The notes below the pieces were generated by a model. The model searched no databases. It saw nothing but the letters and a program-made list of their open reading frames with translations, and was not told the DNA's origin. A stretch of 64,000 nucleotides of DNA from Streptomyces sp. DSM 15324 (GTDB lineage Bacteria > Actinomycetota > Actinomycetes > Streptomycetales > Streptomycetaceae), in contig NZ_KQ949034.1 in NCBI RefSeq assembly GCF_001514285.1, positions 232,540 through 296,539 on the forward strand. Direction: 5' to 3'. This document shows, in pieces, positions 26,621 through 36,547 of this stretch; the first letter of the stretch is position 1; each line of letters begins with the position of its first letter. The translations under genes were made by a program, and so were the position numbers.

Positions 26621-27452
26621 ACGACCTCGCCGTCCACAGCTCCGGGAAGACGTTCTTCTGGGCGCGCTTCTCCAGCCAGGCCACGCCGGCCGAGCCACCG
26701 GTGCCCGCCTTGGCGCCCATCGCACGCCGGGTGGCGACCAGATGGTCGTTGCGCCAGCGCCACACCAGCTCGGCGACATCCGTCAACGCCTCGCCGAGAC
26801 GGGCGAGTTCGTCGGAGGCGTCACCGGCGTACAGGGCGGTCCACACGGCCTCCACCTCGGCGGAGGGCTCGTAGCGCTGCGAGACGTCCCGCGTCAGGAC
26901 GGAGTCCGGTACGGGATGGCCCCGGCGGGCCAGCAGCCGCAGCACCTCGTCGTAGAGGGACGGCTCGTGCAGCGCCTTCTCCAGCTCGGCGTGGACGCGC
27001 GGCGCGCCGCGGTGCGGGACCAGCATGGACGCGGACTTCTCGGCGAGCAGGAACTCCATCCGCCGGTACATCGCCGACTGGAAGCCGGAGCCCTCGCCGA
27101 GGGCGGCCCGGTAGGAGTTGAACTGGGCGGGGGTGAGCTGGGCCAGCGGCCGCCAGGAGGCGTTCAGCGCCTCCAGCTCCCGCACGGAACGCTTCAGCGC
27201 GTCGATCGCGACCTGCACGTCGTCCGCGCGCAGCGCCCCGGCCGCCGTCTCCCACTCGTGGACGATGACCGTGAACCACAGCTCCATGACCTGGGTCGTG
27301 ACCAGGAAGACCATCTCTCCGGGATCGTCGGAGAGGGTGTGCTGGAGGTGGGTGAGAACGTCTGCCTTGACGTAGTCCTCGTACGGCGTGGTGCCGTCGA
27401 AGTCGAGATGCGGGGTCTCGGGCTCCTGTGTTTCGTGAGCCTCATGGGACAT
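26613..27452 (-). CDS. kynA: Tryptophan 2,3-dioxygenase
   Basis: A 279-residue heme enzyme. ATG 27452 chosen because GGAGACAGC precedes it. It opens tryptophan's indole ring to N-formylkynurenine, the first step of the pathway served by the next two genes. Matching stretches are TPYEDYVKADVLTHLQHTL, EMVFLVTTQVMELWFTVIVHE, FNSYRAALGEGSGFQSAMYR and the C-terminal GTGGSAGVAWLEK. All are typical of the family, whose proteins are about 280 residues. Confidence 0.96.
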   Translation of the reverse strand: MSHEAHETQEPETPHLDFDGTTPYEDYVKADVLTHLQHTLSDDPGEMVFLVTTQVMELWFTVIVHEWETAAGALRADDVQVAIDALKRSVRELEALNASWRPLAQLTPAQFNSYRAALGEGSGFQSAMYRRMEFLLAEKSASMLVPHRGAPRVHAELEKALHEPSLYDEVLRLLARRGHPVPDSVLTRDVSQRYEPSAEVEAVWTALYAGDASDELARLGEALTDVAELVWRWRNDHLVATRRAMGAKAGTGGSAGVAWLEKRAQKNVFPELWTARSYV

Positions 27453-27674
27453 CGCTGTCTCCTGCTGTACTCCGGGTAGCGGTCCGCCCCTGCCGATGCC
27501 GACACGGGGGCCCCGGTCCCCACCCGCATCTTCCGCATCAGGAGCCGATCCCGCAAGGCCCGCCCGCATCCCGGACGGGCCCGTACACGGCAGAGTGTGA
27601 CTCTCGTCGCCGAGCCGCGACCTGCGTACGAGGGCTCGCGGGGCCCCAGTCGCAAGGGGCCCGGCGGCCGTCTG

Positions 27675-29123
27675 TCACCTGAGCACCGGCTCGATGTCGG
27701 CCGGGTCGAAGATCGGCCCGTTCGACGCGGGCTTGATGATGACCGCACGGAAGACTTCGAGGACGGCGGCGCGCTGCTGCTCGATCGTCAGTCCCTCCCA
27801 CCGCTCCCGTACGCCGATGGGGCCGACCGAGAAGGTCGCGGCCTCCGCACGGTGCACGGCTCGCTCCCGGTGCAGTTCCGCGATCTGCTTCTCCAGGTCC
27901 TCGGTGAGCGCGATGTAGCGGGCGGCCGACATGCGCTTCTCCTGCCACGCCTGCTTGAACTCGGCCATGTCCCGTTCCAGGGCGGCCAGTTCCTCTTCCT
28001 TGGCCCATTCCGGCACGCGCTCACGGAGGTTCGCGAGCGCCTTGTCCGAGCTGAGGAACACGGCGTTCCTGACGAGACGGTCGACCGGTTCACCCACTCT
28101 GGCCACTCCCCCACATCCCCCGTCGTTCTTACCGGGACACGCGTACTTGAACTGCGATGACGTCTTCGACTTGCGGTACGACGGGAACGCCCGCATCCTC
28201 GTGCCGCACCGCCCGCACCGGGCGATGCCGGAGAGCAGGTATTTGGTGGCGTTGTCCCGTGGGACACGTCCCTCGGACTCCCGCTTGACCTTCTCCATCA
28301 GCAGGTACCAGTCGTCGGGAGTGATGATCGGCTCCCAGTCACCGACGACGGGAGCACCGCTCTCGTCCAGGAACACCTCGCCCTGGTGCATCCGGTAGCC
28401 GCAGATCCGCGGGTTCACCAACATTCGCTTGATCTTGGAGTCGTCGAAGACGCCGCCGCTGTGCGACCTGACCCCCCTGTCCCGCCAGTCACGCGCGATC
28501 GAGGCCCAGCGGATGCCGCTGACAAAATCCCTCACCGCCTTGCGGAGGTTCTCGGCCTCTTCCGGCACCAGCGTCCGCCGGTCCTCGCGGTTCCAGCCGT
28601 ACGGCGCCCGGCCACCGGGGAGCTTGCCCTTCGTCGCCAGTTCCAGGTGCTTGCGCTTCGTCCGCTTCGACGTGTCCGCCGAGGTTTTGTTGGCGATGGC
28701 GACCTTGATCCGGGCGATGAAACGGCCGTTCTCCGTGGACAGGTCGATGTCCGTGGCCGACACGGAGTCGAAGACGAGGTGCCGCTTCCGGCGCTCTGCG
28801 TCCTCGTACTCGTCAATCCACGCCTCCAGTTCACGGGGCTGCCGCGTGAAGCGGTCGATGTCCCAGGCGACGACCCCGTCGATGCGGCCAGCCTTCAGAT
28901 CCTGGAGCATCTGCCGGAACTCGGGCCGCACCGTCCTGCGCTTGTACGCGGAGAGGTCGTTGTCCTCATAGACCTTGGCGACCTCCCACCCCCGGGCAGC
29001 GCAGTGCAGTCGGCAGTCCTCCTCCTGCCGTGCGACGCCCAGCCCCTCGGCCTCGTCGTCCTTGCTGATCCGGGTGTAGATGCCCACCCGAATGGCCCCG
29101 GAAGGCCCCCCTTGTGCCGTCAT
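27675..29123 (-). CDS. Large serine recombinase (phage/element-type integrase)
   Basis: A 482-residue protein. An N-terminal resolvase domain has the catalytic Ser in VGIYTRISKDD, then VVAWDIDRFTRQPRELE. A recombinase domain follows around YGWNREDRR to MLVNPRICGYRM. Next come a zinc ribbon (ARCGRCGTRM, then ACPGKNDGGCGG), a coiled coil with EELAALERDMAEFKQ, and EQQRAAVLEVF. These enzymes integrate phages and plasmids at specific sites. No other phage or plasmid genes adjoin it; it lies between the kynurenine operon and the DUF3151 gene, which suggests a remnant. No att sites could be identified by eye. Confidence 0.93.
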   Translation of the reverse strand: MTAQGGPSGAIRVGIYTRISKDDEAEGLGVARQEEDCRLHCAARGWEVAKVYEDNDLSAYKRRTVRPEFRQMLQDLKAGRIDGVVAWDIDRFTRQPRELEAWIDEYEDAERRKRHLVFDSVSATDIDLSTENGRFIARIKVAIANKTSADTSKRTKRKHLELATKGKLPGGRAPYGWNREDRRTLVPEEAENLRKAVRDFVSGIRWASIARDWRDRGVRSHSGGVFDDSKIKRMLVNPRICGYRMHQGEVFLDESGAPVVGDWEPIITPDDWYLLMEKVKRESEGRVPRDNATKYLLSGIARCGRCGTRMRAFPSYRKSKTSSQFKYACPGKNDGGCGGVARVGEPVDRLVRNAVFLSSDKALANLRERVPEWAKEEELAALERDMAEFKQAWQEKRMSAARYIALTEDLEKQIAELHRERAVHRAEAATFSVGPIGVRERWEGLTIEQQRAAVLEVFRAVIIKPASNGPIFDPADIEPVLR

Positions 29124-29245
29124 GCACCGGATCGTCGCACATCGCGATCAGGTACATCAAGCGCCATTCTCATGTCCACTTGGTCCGCGGCCGATAGGTC
29201 GCGGAGGCGTCCCGGACGCCCGTCCCCAAGTGGCAGACTGCTCAC

Positions 29246-29665
29246 ATGACGACGCACAAGAACCTGCTCGGCGGCCCGGACCCGACCTACCTGCAGGAGA
29301 ACGAAGAGGCGTACCGCCTGCTGAGCGAGGAGTCCCGGCCCCCGGCGGAAATCGCGGCGAAGCACCCCACGTTCTCGCTCGCCTGGGCGATGCTCGCGGA
29401 CGACGCCTTCGAGGCAGGGCGAGTGGTCGAGTCGTACGCGTACGCGCGGACCGGCTACCACCGCGGTCTGGACTCGCTGCGCCGGGCCGGCTGGAAGGGG
29501 CACGGCCCAATCCCTTGGGACCACCGGGCAAATCGCGGCTTCCTGCGCTGCCTCGCCGCCCTCGCTCGTGCCGCGGGTGAGATCGACGAGAAGGACGAGA
29601 CGGAGCGTTGCTGGCAGTTCCTCAAGGACAGCAGCGTCGAGGCGTACGCCGAACTGAAGCGATAG
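29246..29665 (+). CDS. DUF3151 protein
   Basis: A 139-residue protein matching the actinobacterial DUF3151 family: MTTHKNLLGGPDPTYL at the start, HPTFSLAWAMLADDAFE, AYARTGYHRGLDSLRRAGW and PIPWDHRANRGFLRCLAAL. It is all helical, cytoplasmic and of unknown function. In actinobacteria it is commonly found near fructose-bisphosphate aldolase, and fba is indeed two genes away here. Only 122 bases separate it from the start of the divergent serine integrase. Confidence 0.85.
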   Translation: MTTHKNLLGGPDPTYLQENEEAYRLLSEESRPPAEIAAKHPTFSLAWAMLADDAFEAGRVVESYAYARTGYHRGLDSLRRAGWKGHGPIPWDHRANRGFLRCLAALARAAGEIDEKDETERCWQFLKDSSVEAYAELKR

Positions 29666-29754
29666 TCACCACAGGTGACATGTCTGTGCCGCCGTCACTC
29701 GGACATCGGCGGCGGCACTAAATGCAGAAACGACATGATTACATCCAGTCTCGC

Positions 29755-31224
29755 TCACCCGAGCTCGCGGGGCGCCCGCCTCTCCCCCTCCAGCGGCGGA
29801 GCCGTCACACAGCAGTGGGTCCTGCACTCCGGGTGGTCGCAGTCCGGGGGCGGCCGGCGGACCGCGGTGAAGGCGAGGGCCGAGCCCACGACCAGGAAGG
29901 CCGCGCACCACAGCATGGAGCGCCTGAACGGTCCCTCGAAGGCGTCCGCCGAGCGGTAGGAGTCGGCGCCCATGCCGGTCAGCAGCGGCAGGGCGGCGAC
30001 CGCGACGAGCCCCGCCGCCCGCGCCGCCGCGTTGTTGATGCCGCTGGCGAGCCCCGCGCGGGTCACCTCCACCGACGCCAGCACGGTCGCGGTCAGCGGG
30101 GCGACCAGGGTGACCAGGCCGACCCCGAGCACCAGGACGGCGGGCAGCACGTCCGCGGCGTACGAGGCGCCCTCGCCGACCCGCAGCATCAGCAGCATGC
30201 CCGCCGCGCACAGCAGGGGCCCCACCGTGAGCGGGATGCGCGGCCCGATCCGCTCCGCGAGCTCTCCGGAGCGGGAGGAGAACAGCAGCATCAGCAGGGT
30301 CGTCGGCAGCAGGGCCGTACCGGCGCCGAGCGCGGAGTACCCGGCGACGACCTGGAGCTGGACCACCGAGAGGAAGAAGAAGCCGCCGAGGGCCGCGTAC
30401 ACGCACAGCGTGACCAGGTTGACGGCGGTGAACTGGCGGGAGGCGAAGATGTCCGGCGGCATCATCGGATCGGACCGGTGCCGCTCCACCGCCACGAACG
30501 CCACGGCGGCCGCGATCCCCGCGACGGCCGCCGCGACCACGAGGACGGAGCCCTCGTCCGCCTCGATCAGCGCGTACGTGACGAGCCCCAGCGCGAGCGC
30601 GCCCAGCGCCGCGCCCAGGACGTCGAACCGCCCGTGGGCGAGCGTGTCCCGGGACTCGGGCACATGCCGCAGCGCCACCGGGACGCAGACCACCGCCAGC
30701 GGCACGTTCAGCAGGAACACCCAGCGCCAGCCCGGCCCGTCCACCAACCAGCCGCCCACGAAGGGCCCCACGGCCGCCCCGATGCCCCCGAAACCGGACC
30801 ACAGGCCGACGGCCCGGCCCCGGTCCTCGCGGTGGAAGGACGCCTGGATCAGGGCGAGCGAGCCGGGGGTCAGCAGGGCGCCGCCGACCCCTTGCAGGGC
30901 GCGGGCCGCGACCAGCACGCCCGCGTTCGGTGCGAGGCCGCACAGCAGGGACGCGGTGGCGAACCACACCGCGCCCACCACGAACACCTTCCGGCGCCCG
31001 TAGCGGTCCCCCAGGGAGCCGCCCAGCAGGATCAGACCGGCCAGGGTCAGCATGTACGCGTTGACGGTCCACTGGAGCGCGGCGAGATCGGCGTCCAGGT
31101 CCTCCCCGATCCGGGGCAGGGCCACGTTGACGACGGTCGAGTCCAGCAGGGCCATGCTGGAACCGAGGACCGTGGTGAACACGATCCACTTGCCCTGGGG
31201 GGAGGCCAACCGGACATCGGGCAT
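29755..31224 (-). CDS. MFS drug exporter, DHA2 (EmrB/QacA) type
   Basis: A 489-residue protein with about fourteen membrane segments. ATG 31224 chosen because it starts directly before SPQGKWIVFTTVLGSSMALL. Marks are LDSTVVNVALPRIG (motif D1), GSLGDRYGRRKVFVVG (motif A) and GGWLVDGPGWRWVFLLNVPLA (motif C region). Such proteins expel hydrophobic drugs using the proton gradient. The C-terminus has a small HPECRTHCC cluster that could bind metal. It lies 59 bases downstream of fba behind a terminator-like hairpin, so is probably a separate unit. Confidence 0.9.
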   Translation of the reverse strand: MPDVRLASPQGKWIVFTTVLGSSMALLDSTVVNVALPRIGEDLDADLAALQWTVNAYMLTLAGLILLGGSLGDRYGRRKVFVVGAVWFATASLLCGLAPNAGVLVAARALQGVGGALLTPGSLALIQASFHREDRGRAVGLWSGFGGIGAAVGPFVGGWLVDGPGWRWVFLLNVPLAVVCVPVALRHVPESRDTLAHGRFDVLGAALGALALGLVTYALIEADEGSVLVVAAAVAGIAAAVAFVAVERHRSDPMMPPDIFASRQFTAVNLVTLCVYAALGGFFFLSVVQLQVVAGYSALGAGTALLPTTLLMLLFSSRSGELAERIGPRIPLTVGPLLCAAGMLLMLRVGEGASYAADVLPAVLVLGVGLVTLVAPLTATVLASVEVTRAGLASGINNAAARAAGLVAVAALPLLTGMGADSYRSADAFEGPFRRSMLWCAAFLVVGSALAFTAVRRPPPDCDHPECRTHCCVTAPPLEGERRAPRELG

Positions 31225-31240
31225 GCCCCCAGGTATACAG

Positions 31241-31268
31241 CGAGCCCGGCGCCGTGGCACCGGGCTCG
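31241..31268. terminator. Hairpin between fba and the MFS gene
   Basis: Perfect 9-base arms CGAGCCCGG / CCGGGCTCG with a 10-base loop, immediately after the fba stop on the minus strand. Confidence 0.55.
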
Positions 31269-31283
31269 ACCGCGTACGCCGGG

Positions 31284-32306
31284 TTACTTGATCTTCTGGC
31301 CCGCGGAGCGCAGGTTCTGGGTGGCCTCGACGACCCGCGCGGCCATGCTGGCCTCGGCGAGCTTGCCCCAGGTCCGCGGGTCGTAGGTCTTCTTGTCGCC
31401 GACCTCGCCGTCGACCTTCAGGACGCCGTCGTAGTTCTGGAACATGTGGGCGGCCACGGGACGCGTGAAGGCGTACTGGGTGTCCGTGTCGATGTTCATC
31501 TTGACGACGCCGTTCTCCAGGGCGGTCGCGATCTCCTGCTCGGTGGAGCCGGAGCCGCCGTGGAAGACGAAGTCGAACGGGGACTGCTTGCCGAACTTGG
31601 CGGCGACGCCGTCGTTCAGCTCCTTCAGCAGCTCGGGACGGAGGACGACGTTGCCCGGCTTGTACACGCCGTGGACGTTGCCGAAGGAGGCGGCCAGCAG
31701 GTAGCGGCCCTTCTCGCCCAGGCCCAGCGCCTCGGCCGTGCGGATCGCGTCCTCGACGGTGGTGTAGAGCGAGTCGTTGATCTCGTGCGAGACGCCGTCC
31801 TCCTCGCCGCCGGTCGGGGTGATCTCCACCTCCAGGATGATCTTCGCGGCGGCGGCGCGGGCCAGCAGCTCCTGCGCGATCGCGAGGTTGTCGGCGAGGG
31901 TCTCGGCGGAGCCGTCCCACATGTGCGACTGGAACAGCGGGTTGCGGCCGGCCTTCACGCGCTCCTCGGAGACGGCGAGGAGCGGACGGACGTACCCGTC
32001 GAGCTTGTCCTTCGGGCAGTGGTCGGTGTGCAGGGCGACGGTGACCGGGTACTTCTCGGCGACGATGTGCGCGAACTCGGCGAGGGCCACGGAGCCCGTC
32101 ACCATGTCCTTGCTGTACTGGCCGCCCAGGAACTCGGCGCCACCCGTGGAGATCTGGACGATGCCGTCGCTCTCCGCCTCGGCGAAACCGCGCAGCGCCG
32201 CGTGCAGGGTCTGGGTCGAGGTGACGTTGATGGCCGGGTAGGCGAACTTGCCTGCCTTCGCCCGGTCGAGCATCTCGTTGTAGACCTCGGGGGTTGCGAT
32301 GGGCAT
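31284..32306 (-). CDS. fbaA: Class II fructose-bisphosphate aldolase
   Basis: A 340-residue zinc aldolase of class II, which cleaves fructose 1,6-bisphosphate to the two triose phosphates. Zinc ligand and active-site motifs are VALHTDHCPKDK, EVEITPTGGEEDGV, GNVHGVYKPGNV, FHGGSGSTEQEI and KMNIDTDTQYAFT. The start ATG 32306 is family-typical (MPIATPEVYNEML). It follows pyrE on the same strand after 150 bases. Confidence 0.97.
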   Translation of the reverse strand: MPIATPEVYNEMLDRAKAGKFAYPAINVTSTQTLHAALRGFAEAESDGIVQISTGGAEFLGGQYSKDMVTGSVALAEFAHIVAEKYPVTVALHTDHCPKDKLDGYVRPLLAVSEERVKAGRNPLFQSHMWDGSAETLADNLAIAQELLARAAAAKIILEVEITPTGGEEDGVSHEINDSLYTTVEDAIRTAEALGLGEKGRYLLAASFGNVHGVYKPGNVVLRPELLKELNDGVAAKFGKQSPFDFVFHGGSGSTEQEIATALENGVVKMNIDTDTQYAFTRPVAAHMFQNYDGVLKVDGEVGDKKTYDPRTWGKLAEASMAARVVEATQNLRSAGQKIK

Positions 32307-32456
32307 CTGTCCGCTCCTTGGTATCTGCGGGTTGGCGATGTGCGTACACGCGTACGCGTAGTGCTACGGCCCTGACCTAGACCTTGGGTGCGACGTCATC
32401 GTCGTCCCCATCTTTCCAGAGATGCGCGGAAGGTCCATGCCTGGTCCAGGCGCTGG

Positions 32457-33011
32457 TCAGTCCAGACCGAGCTCGTCCTTCGAGAAGGCGAACAGATACG
32501 GCACACCCGCGCCCGCGCGGATCTTCTCGTCGGCGCCGGTCGCCCGGTCCACGATCGTCGCGACGGCCACGACCTCGGCGCCCGCCTCGCGCACGGCCTC
32601 CACGGCCGCCAGCGGCGAGCCGCCGGTGGTGGAGGTGTCCTCGACGACCAGGACCCGGCGGCCCTTGATCTCGGGGCCCTCGACGCGCCGCTGGAGGCCG
32701 TGCGCCTTCGCCGCCTTCCGGACGACGAAGGCGTCCAGCCGGCGGCCGCGCGCGGCCGCCGCGTGCAGCATGCTCGCGGCGACCGGGTCGGCGCCCATGG
32801 TGAGCCCGCCGACGGCGTCGAACTCCAGGCCCTCGGTGAGGTCGAGCAGCACCTGCCCGACCAGCGGGGCCGCCTCGCCGTCGAGGGTGACACGGCGGAG
32901 GTCGACGTAGTAGTCCGCCTCCAGACCCGACGACAGGGTCACCTTGCCGTGCACCACGGCCTTGTCCTTGATCTGTTGCAGCAGCGCGCCGCGTGCATCC
33001 ACGTCCGTCAT
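32457..33011 (-). CDS. pyrE: Orotate phosphoribosyltransferase
   Basis: A 184-residue enzyme joining orotate to PRPP to form OMP in pyrimidine synthesis. The PRPP-binding loop is RRVLVVEDTSTTGGSPL; the N-terminal KVTLSSGLEADYYVDLRR and GLTMGADPVA fit the family. Start ATG 33011. It follows the epimerase gene by ten bases on the same strand. Confidence 0.96.
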   Translation of the reverse strand: MTDVDARGALLQQIKDKAVVHGKVTLSSGLEADYYVDLRRVTLDGEAAPLVGQVLLDLTEGLEFDAVGGLTMGADPVAASMLHAAAARGRRLDAFVVRKAAKAHGLQRRVEGPEIKGRRVLVVEDTSTTGGSPLAAVEAVREAGAEVVAVATIVDRATGADEKIRAGAGVPYLFAFSKDELGLD

Positions 33012-33021
33012 GCCGAACAGC

Positions 33022-33813
33022 TTAGATGCGGGTCCAGGACCAGGTGGTCGTGGCCTCCAGCGGCTCCAGCGGCGTGACCAGCCGCGGCAGGGTGTTCAGC
33101 CCGTTCGGCGGGCCGGTCTGCGGCTCCACGCACACGGCCGCGTCCTGCTCGTCGTAGACGACGACCCACTTCTCCGGGCTGGTCACCCGCACCGCGAGCT
33201 GTCCCGGCCAGGTCAGGGTGACGTCGACCCCGCCGGGCATCCCGAAGCAGTCGTCCCAGGGGCCGGGCTTCGGCTCGACGCGGTTGCCGGTCGGCAGGTG
33301 GTCCTCGCCGCGCTCCTCCTGCCAGGCCGGCTCGAAGGCGACCTCGACGGCCGGGCCGCCGTCCAGGGTGCGGTTGAACCAGGGGTGCCAGCCGATCTGC
33401 GCCGGGAAGGACGAGCCGTGCGTCTCCACGCCCATGGTGAGCGTCAGCGAGTCCTCGGCCAGCCGGACGATCTGGGTGATCCGGCCGGGGTGGGGCCAGG
33501 GCTCCACCAGGTCGTACGTCAGGACGGTCTCGTCGGCCGTGACCCGTGCGACCTTCCAGGTGCCGTCGCGGGCGGTGCCGTGGATGGCGTGCGGGGCGGC
33601 GTTCAGCGGCATCTGGCGGACGGTGGCGCCGTCGAGGAAGCGGCCGTCGCGGATCCGGCCGCACCAGGGGACCATCGGGAAGCAGCCGAACCGCTCCCCC
33701 TGCCGCAGCAGCTGACGCCCGTCGACGCGCAGTCCACCGACCCGGCCGCCGTTGCCCGGCTGCACGGTCACCTCCGCGTCGCCCGCGGTCAGCGTGATCT
33801 CTTCGTCACTCAC
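33022..33813 (-). CDS. Aldose 1-epimerase family protein
   Basis: A 263-residue beta-rich protein of the galactose mutarotase fold. The stretches GGRVGGLRVDGRQLLR, GCFPMVPWCGRIRDG, HAIHGTARDGTWKV (catalytic His) and IGWHPWFNRTL match the family, and the C-terminal VCVEPQTGPPNGLN carries the usual Glu. It interconverts anomers of an unknown aldose or related sugar. It is followed closely by pyrE, likely cotranscribed. Confidence 0.9.
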   Translation of the reverse strand: MSDEEITLTAGDAEVTVQPGNGGRVGGLRVDGRQLLRQGERFGCFPMVPWCGRIRDGRFLDGATVRQMPLNAAPHAIHGTARDGTWKVARVTADETVLTYDLVEPWPHPGRITQIVRLAEDSLTLTMGVETHGSSFPAQIGWHPWFNRTLDGGPAVEVAFEPAWQEERGEDHLPTGNRVEPKPGPWDDCFGMPGGVDVTLTWPGQLAVRVTSPEKWVVVYDEQDAAVCVEPQTGPPNGLNTLPRLVTPLEPLEATTTWSWTRI

Positions 33814-33848
33814 GGGACGACCCTACTGGGCCGGTCGAGGGGGATTCG

Positions 33849-34781
33849 CTAGCGGCGGCGGCGCAGCGCCCGCCCCACGACGATCGCCGAGGCCACGACC
33901 AGCGCGGCGGCGGGGGCGGCCCAGCGCAGGGTGCTGTGCGGGGCGACGGTCTGCGGCGCGGGCACCGGCGCGTACCGCCCCCGCGGCGGCGCGTGATCGA
34001 CCTCCTCCGCACTGCGCCCGATCATCGTCCGCCGCGCGTGAGCGGCCTCGGCGGGGGGCTGTACGTCGTCGAGGGGTGCAGGGGCTTCAGGGGCCTCGGG
34101 CGCTTCCTGGGCTTCGGGAGACACGGGGGACTCGTCCGGTTCGCCGGGACCGTCGGGGCCGTCGGGGCCGTCGGGGCCGTCGCTCTCGAACAGGGGCGCC
34201 GCCGAGCCTTCGCCGGACACGGTGGGCCCTGCGGGCGCTTCGGACTCCTCGCCCCCTTCGGGCACCTCGGCCCCGGCCTGCCCCTCCGGCTCCACCGGCT
34301 CTGCGGGCTCTACCGGCTCCACCGGCTCTACCGGCTCCGGTACGGCGTCGGCCCCCGCCCCCAGGTTTTCCCCCAGGTTCTCCGCGAAGCGGCTCAGCAG
34401 GCGGGACACCGCCCCCCGTACCTGGTCCTCGGGGAGTTCGGTGACTCGGCCGGTCGCCGTGGCCGTGCCCTCGATGCGGAGGGTCGTGCCGGTGTCGGTC
34501 TCCCGGGGCCGGAGCACCAGCGCGAGGTCCACCGTGCCGCCGCCGCGGGCCTCGCTGGCGTCGCCCTCCACGGCGTACGTCCCGTCCTCGCGCGCGGAGA
34601 GCCGTACGGCACCCCGGTAGGTGATCGTGTGGCCGCCGATCCGGACCTTCAGCCGGCCGGCGACGGGCGCGGTACCGGCGTCCTGCTGGAGGCCGGGCAC
34701 CGCGCGGGCCACCTGGGCGGGGTCGGCGAGGGCCGCCCTCAGCCGCTCGGCGGGAACGGGAACGAACACCTCTTGCTCCAT
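33849..34781 (-). CDS. SRPBCC (CoxG-like) domain protein with disordered linker and C-terminal anchor
   Basis: A 310-residue protein from ATG 34781 (MEQEVFVPVPAERLRAALAD). Residues 1-145 form a SRPBCC/START-like lipid-binding domain, a family related to CoxG. Residues 150-265 are an acidic low-complexity linker of Glu/Pro and DGPDGPDGP repeats encoded by 9-base DNA repeats. Residue 285 onward is a membrane helix (AAPAAALVVASAIVVGRAL) ending in RRRR, so the domain is tail-anchored with its bulk in the cytoplasm. Role unknown. Confidence 0.8.
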   Translation of the reverse strand: MEQEVFVPVPAERLRAALADPAQVARAVPGLQQDAGTAPVAGRLKVRIGGHTITYRGAVRLSAREDGTYAVEGDASEARGGGTVDLALVLRPRETDTGTTLRIEGTATATGRVTELPEDQVRGAVSRLLSRFAENLGENLGAGADAVPEPVEPVEPVEPAEPVEPEGQAGAEVPEGGEESEAPAGPTVSGEGSAAPLFESDGPDGPDGPDGPGEPDESPVSPEAQEAPEAPEAPAPLDDVQPPAEAAHARRTMIGRSAEEVDHAPPRGRYAPVPAPQTVAPHSTLRWAAPAAALVVASAIVVGRALRRRR

Positions 34782-34874
34782 AGGGCCGGAGCCTACCCAG
34801 CGGTCGCCGGTGCGCACCCGCGAAACAGCGATTGGCCTTCAGTCCTGTCGGTGGCGCCGGTACCGGGGGTGGCG

Positions 34875-36479
34875 TCAGTACCGGGGGTGCACCAGCGTCG
34901 ACGGCGGCACGTCCGCCACCCGCGTCCGCCGTGCCGCCCGCGCGTCCGCCGCCAGGTCCGCCTGGGTGAGGCCGCGCAGCCGCACGCCGGGGTCGAGGCA
35001 CAGGGCGGGGCGGCTGCCGGGGGCGGCCAGGACGAACCCCCAGTCGGCGGGGGCGCGCTCGTGCCGGCCGGGGGCGTGGACGTCGATGCGGTAGGCGACG
35101 GTGTGCAGTCCGGCCGCCCGCAGGGTCGCCTCCACCGTCCAGAACGCCCGGTGCCGCCCGGCGACCGGCCCGGCGTGCACGGCGATCCGCCCACCGGGGG
35201 CGAGGGCGCGCCGGGCGAGGTCGTAGAACTCCTGGGAGTAGAGCTTGCTGCTGGCGGTGACGTCGGGGGCGGGCAGGTCCGCGAGGACGACGTCGTACCG
35301 CCCCGGGCGTGCCCCGCGCAGCCAGTGGAAGGCGTCGGCCGTGACGGCGTGGACGCGGGGGTCGTCGTAGACGTGGCCGTTGAGCCGGGAGAGGTCGGGG
35401 TCGGTGCGGGCGAGGCGGACCAGGCCGGCGTCGAGCTCGACGATGTCGACCCGGCGCACACCGGGGTGGGTGAGGGCCTCGCGGGCGGCGAGGCCGTCTC
35501 CGCCGCCCAGGACGAGCACGCGCGCGTGGCGGCCGTGCATCGCGGGGTGGACGAGGGCCTCGTGGTAGCGGCGCTCGTCGCCGCCGACCCGGAGCCGGCC
35601 GTCGAGGTAGAGGTCGAGGGGCCGGCCGTGGCGTCCGCCGGTCAGGACGACCTCCTGGACGCCGGTCCGCAGGGCGACCCGTACGTCGCCGCCGTAGACC
35701 GCCTGGCGCGCGGCCCGTTCGAAGTCGTCGACGAGGGCGGCAGCGGAGCCGAGGACGACGATCACGGCGATGCCGGCGGCCGGCAGCAGCCAGCGGGCGC
35801 GGCGGCCGAGGTCGCGCCGGAACAGGCCGAGGACCAGGGCGCCCCCGGCGACGACGTTGACCGCGCCGGTCAGCAGGGAGCTGGTCAGCTCGCCGCAGAA
35901 CGGCAGCAGCAGGAAGGGGAAGGCGAGGCCGCCGACGAGTCCGCCGACGTAGTCCGCGGCGAACAGGTCGGCGACGGCGCCGCCCGCGTCCTGGCGGCGG
36001 ACGCGCTGGATGAGCTCCATGAGGAGGGGGACCTCGGTGCCGATGAGCAGGCCGATGGCGAGGGAGAAGGCGACCAGGAGGATGCGCGGGCCGTCGGCCC
36101 ACAGACCGCCCCAGTCGCCCGTCCAGGCGAACACCGCGTACAACACCATCGCGCTGCATCCGCCGACCAGTGCGAGGACCACCTCCAGGGCGCCGAAGCC
36201 GGCCGCGGCGAACCGGCGCAGCCGTTTGGCCGCGAGGGAGCCGATGCCCATCGCGAAGACCATCACCGAGAGCACCACGGAGGCCTGGGTGACCGAGTCG
36301 CCCATCAAGTAGGAGGCGAGGGCGACCAGTTCCAGCTCGTAGACGAGACCGCAGGCCGCGCAGACGAACACGCACGCGAGGACCAGGAACCGCCCGACGT
36401 CCGGCCGGACGGGCAGCCGCGCGGGGCCGCGCCAGGGCGGTGGGGCGCCGGGCGGGGCCGGTGCGTGCGGTTCGATCAC
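34875..36479 (-). CDS. Spermidine-synthase-like aminopropyltransferase with membrane domain
   Basis: A 534-residue protein. The first 230 residues have about seven membrane segments ([21 protein letters not shown] first). The C-terminal half is a spermidine synthase domain with the decarboxylated-SAM-binding [29 protein letters not shown] and a [12 protein letters not shown] gate. Such fusions occur widely in actinobacteria; whether they make spermidine or another polyamine is not established. Start ATG 36479. Confidence 0.88.
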   Translation of the reverse strand: MIEPHAPAPPGAPPPWRGPARLPVRPDVGRFLVLACVFVCAACGLVYELELVALASYLMGDSVTQASVVLSVMVFAMGIGSLAAKRLRRFAAAGFGALEVVLALVGGCSAMVLYAVFAWTGDWGGLWADGPRILLVAFSLAIGLLIGTEVPLLMELIQRVRRQDAGGAVADLFAADYVGGLVGGLAFPFLLLPFCGELTSSLLTGAVNVVAGGALVLGLFRRDLGRRARWLLPAAGIAVIVVLGSAAALVDDFERAARQAVYGGDVRVALRTGVQEVVLTGGRHGRPLDLYLDGRLRVGGDERRYHEALVHPAMHGRHARVLVLGGGDGLAAREALTHPGVRRVDIVELDAGLVRLARTDPDLSRLNGHVYDDPRVHAVTADAFHWLRGARPGRYDVVLADLPAPDVTASSKLYSQEFYDLARRALAPGGRIAVHAGPVAGRHRAFWTVEATLRAAGLHTVAYRIDVHAPGRHERAPADWGFVLAAPGSRPALCLDPGVRLRGLTQADLAADARAARRTRVADVPPSTLVHPRY

Positions 36480-36547
36480 GGTGCGACGTTACGTCACGGG
36501 ACGGGGACGCAACGTCACCCACACGTGTGGAAGTCGGGCCTCAAACC

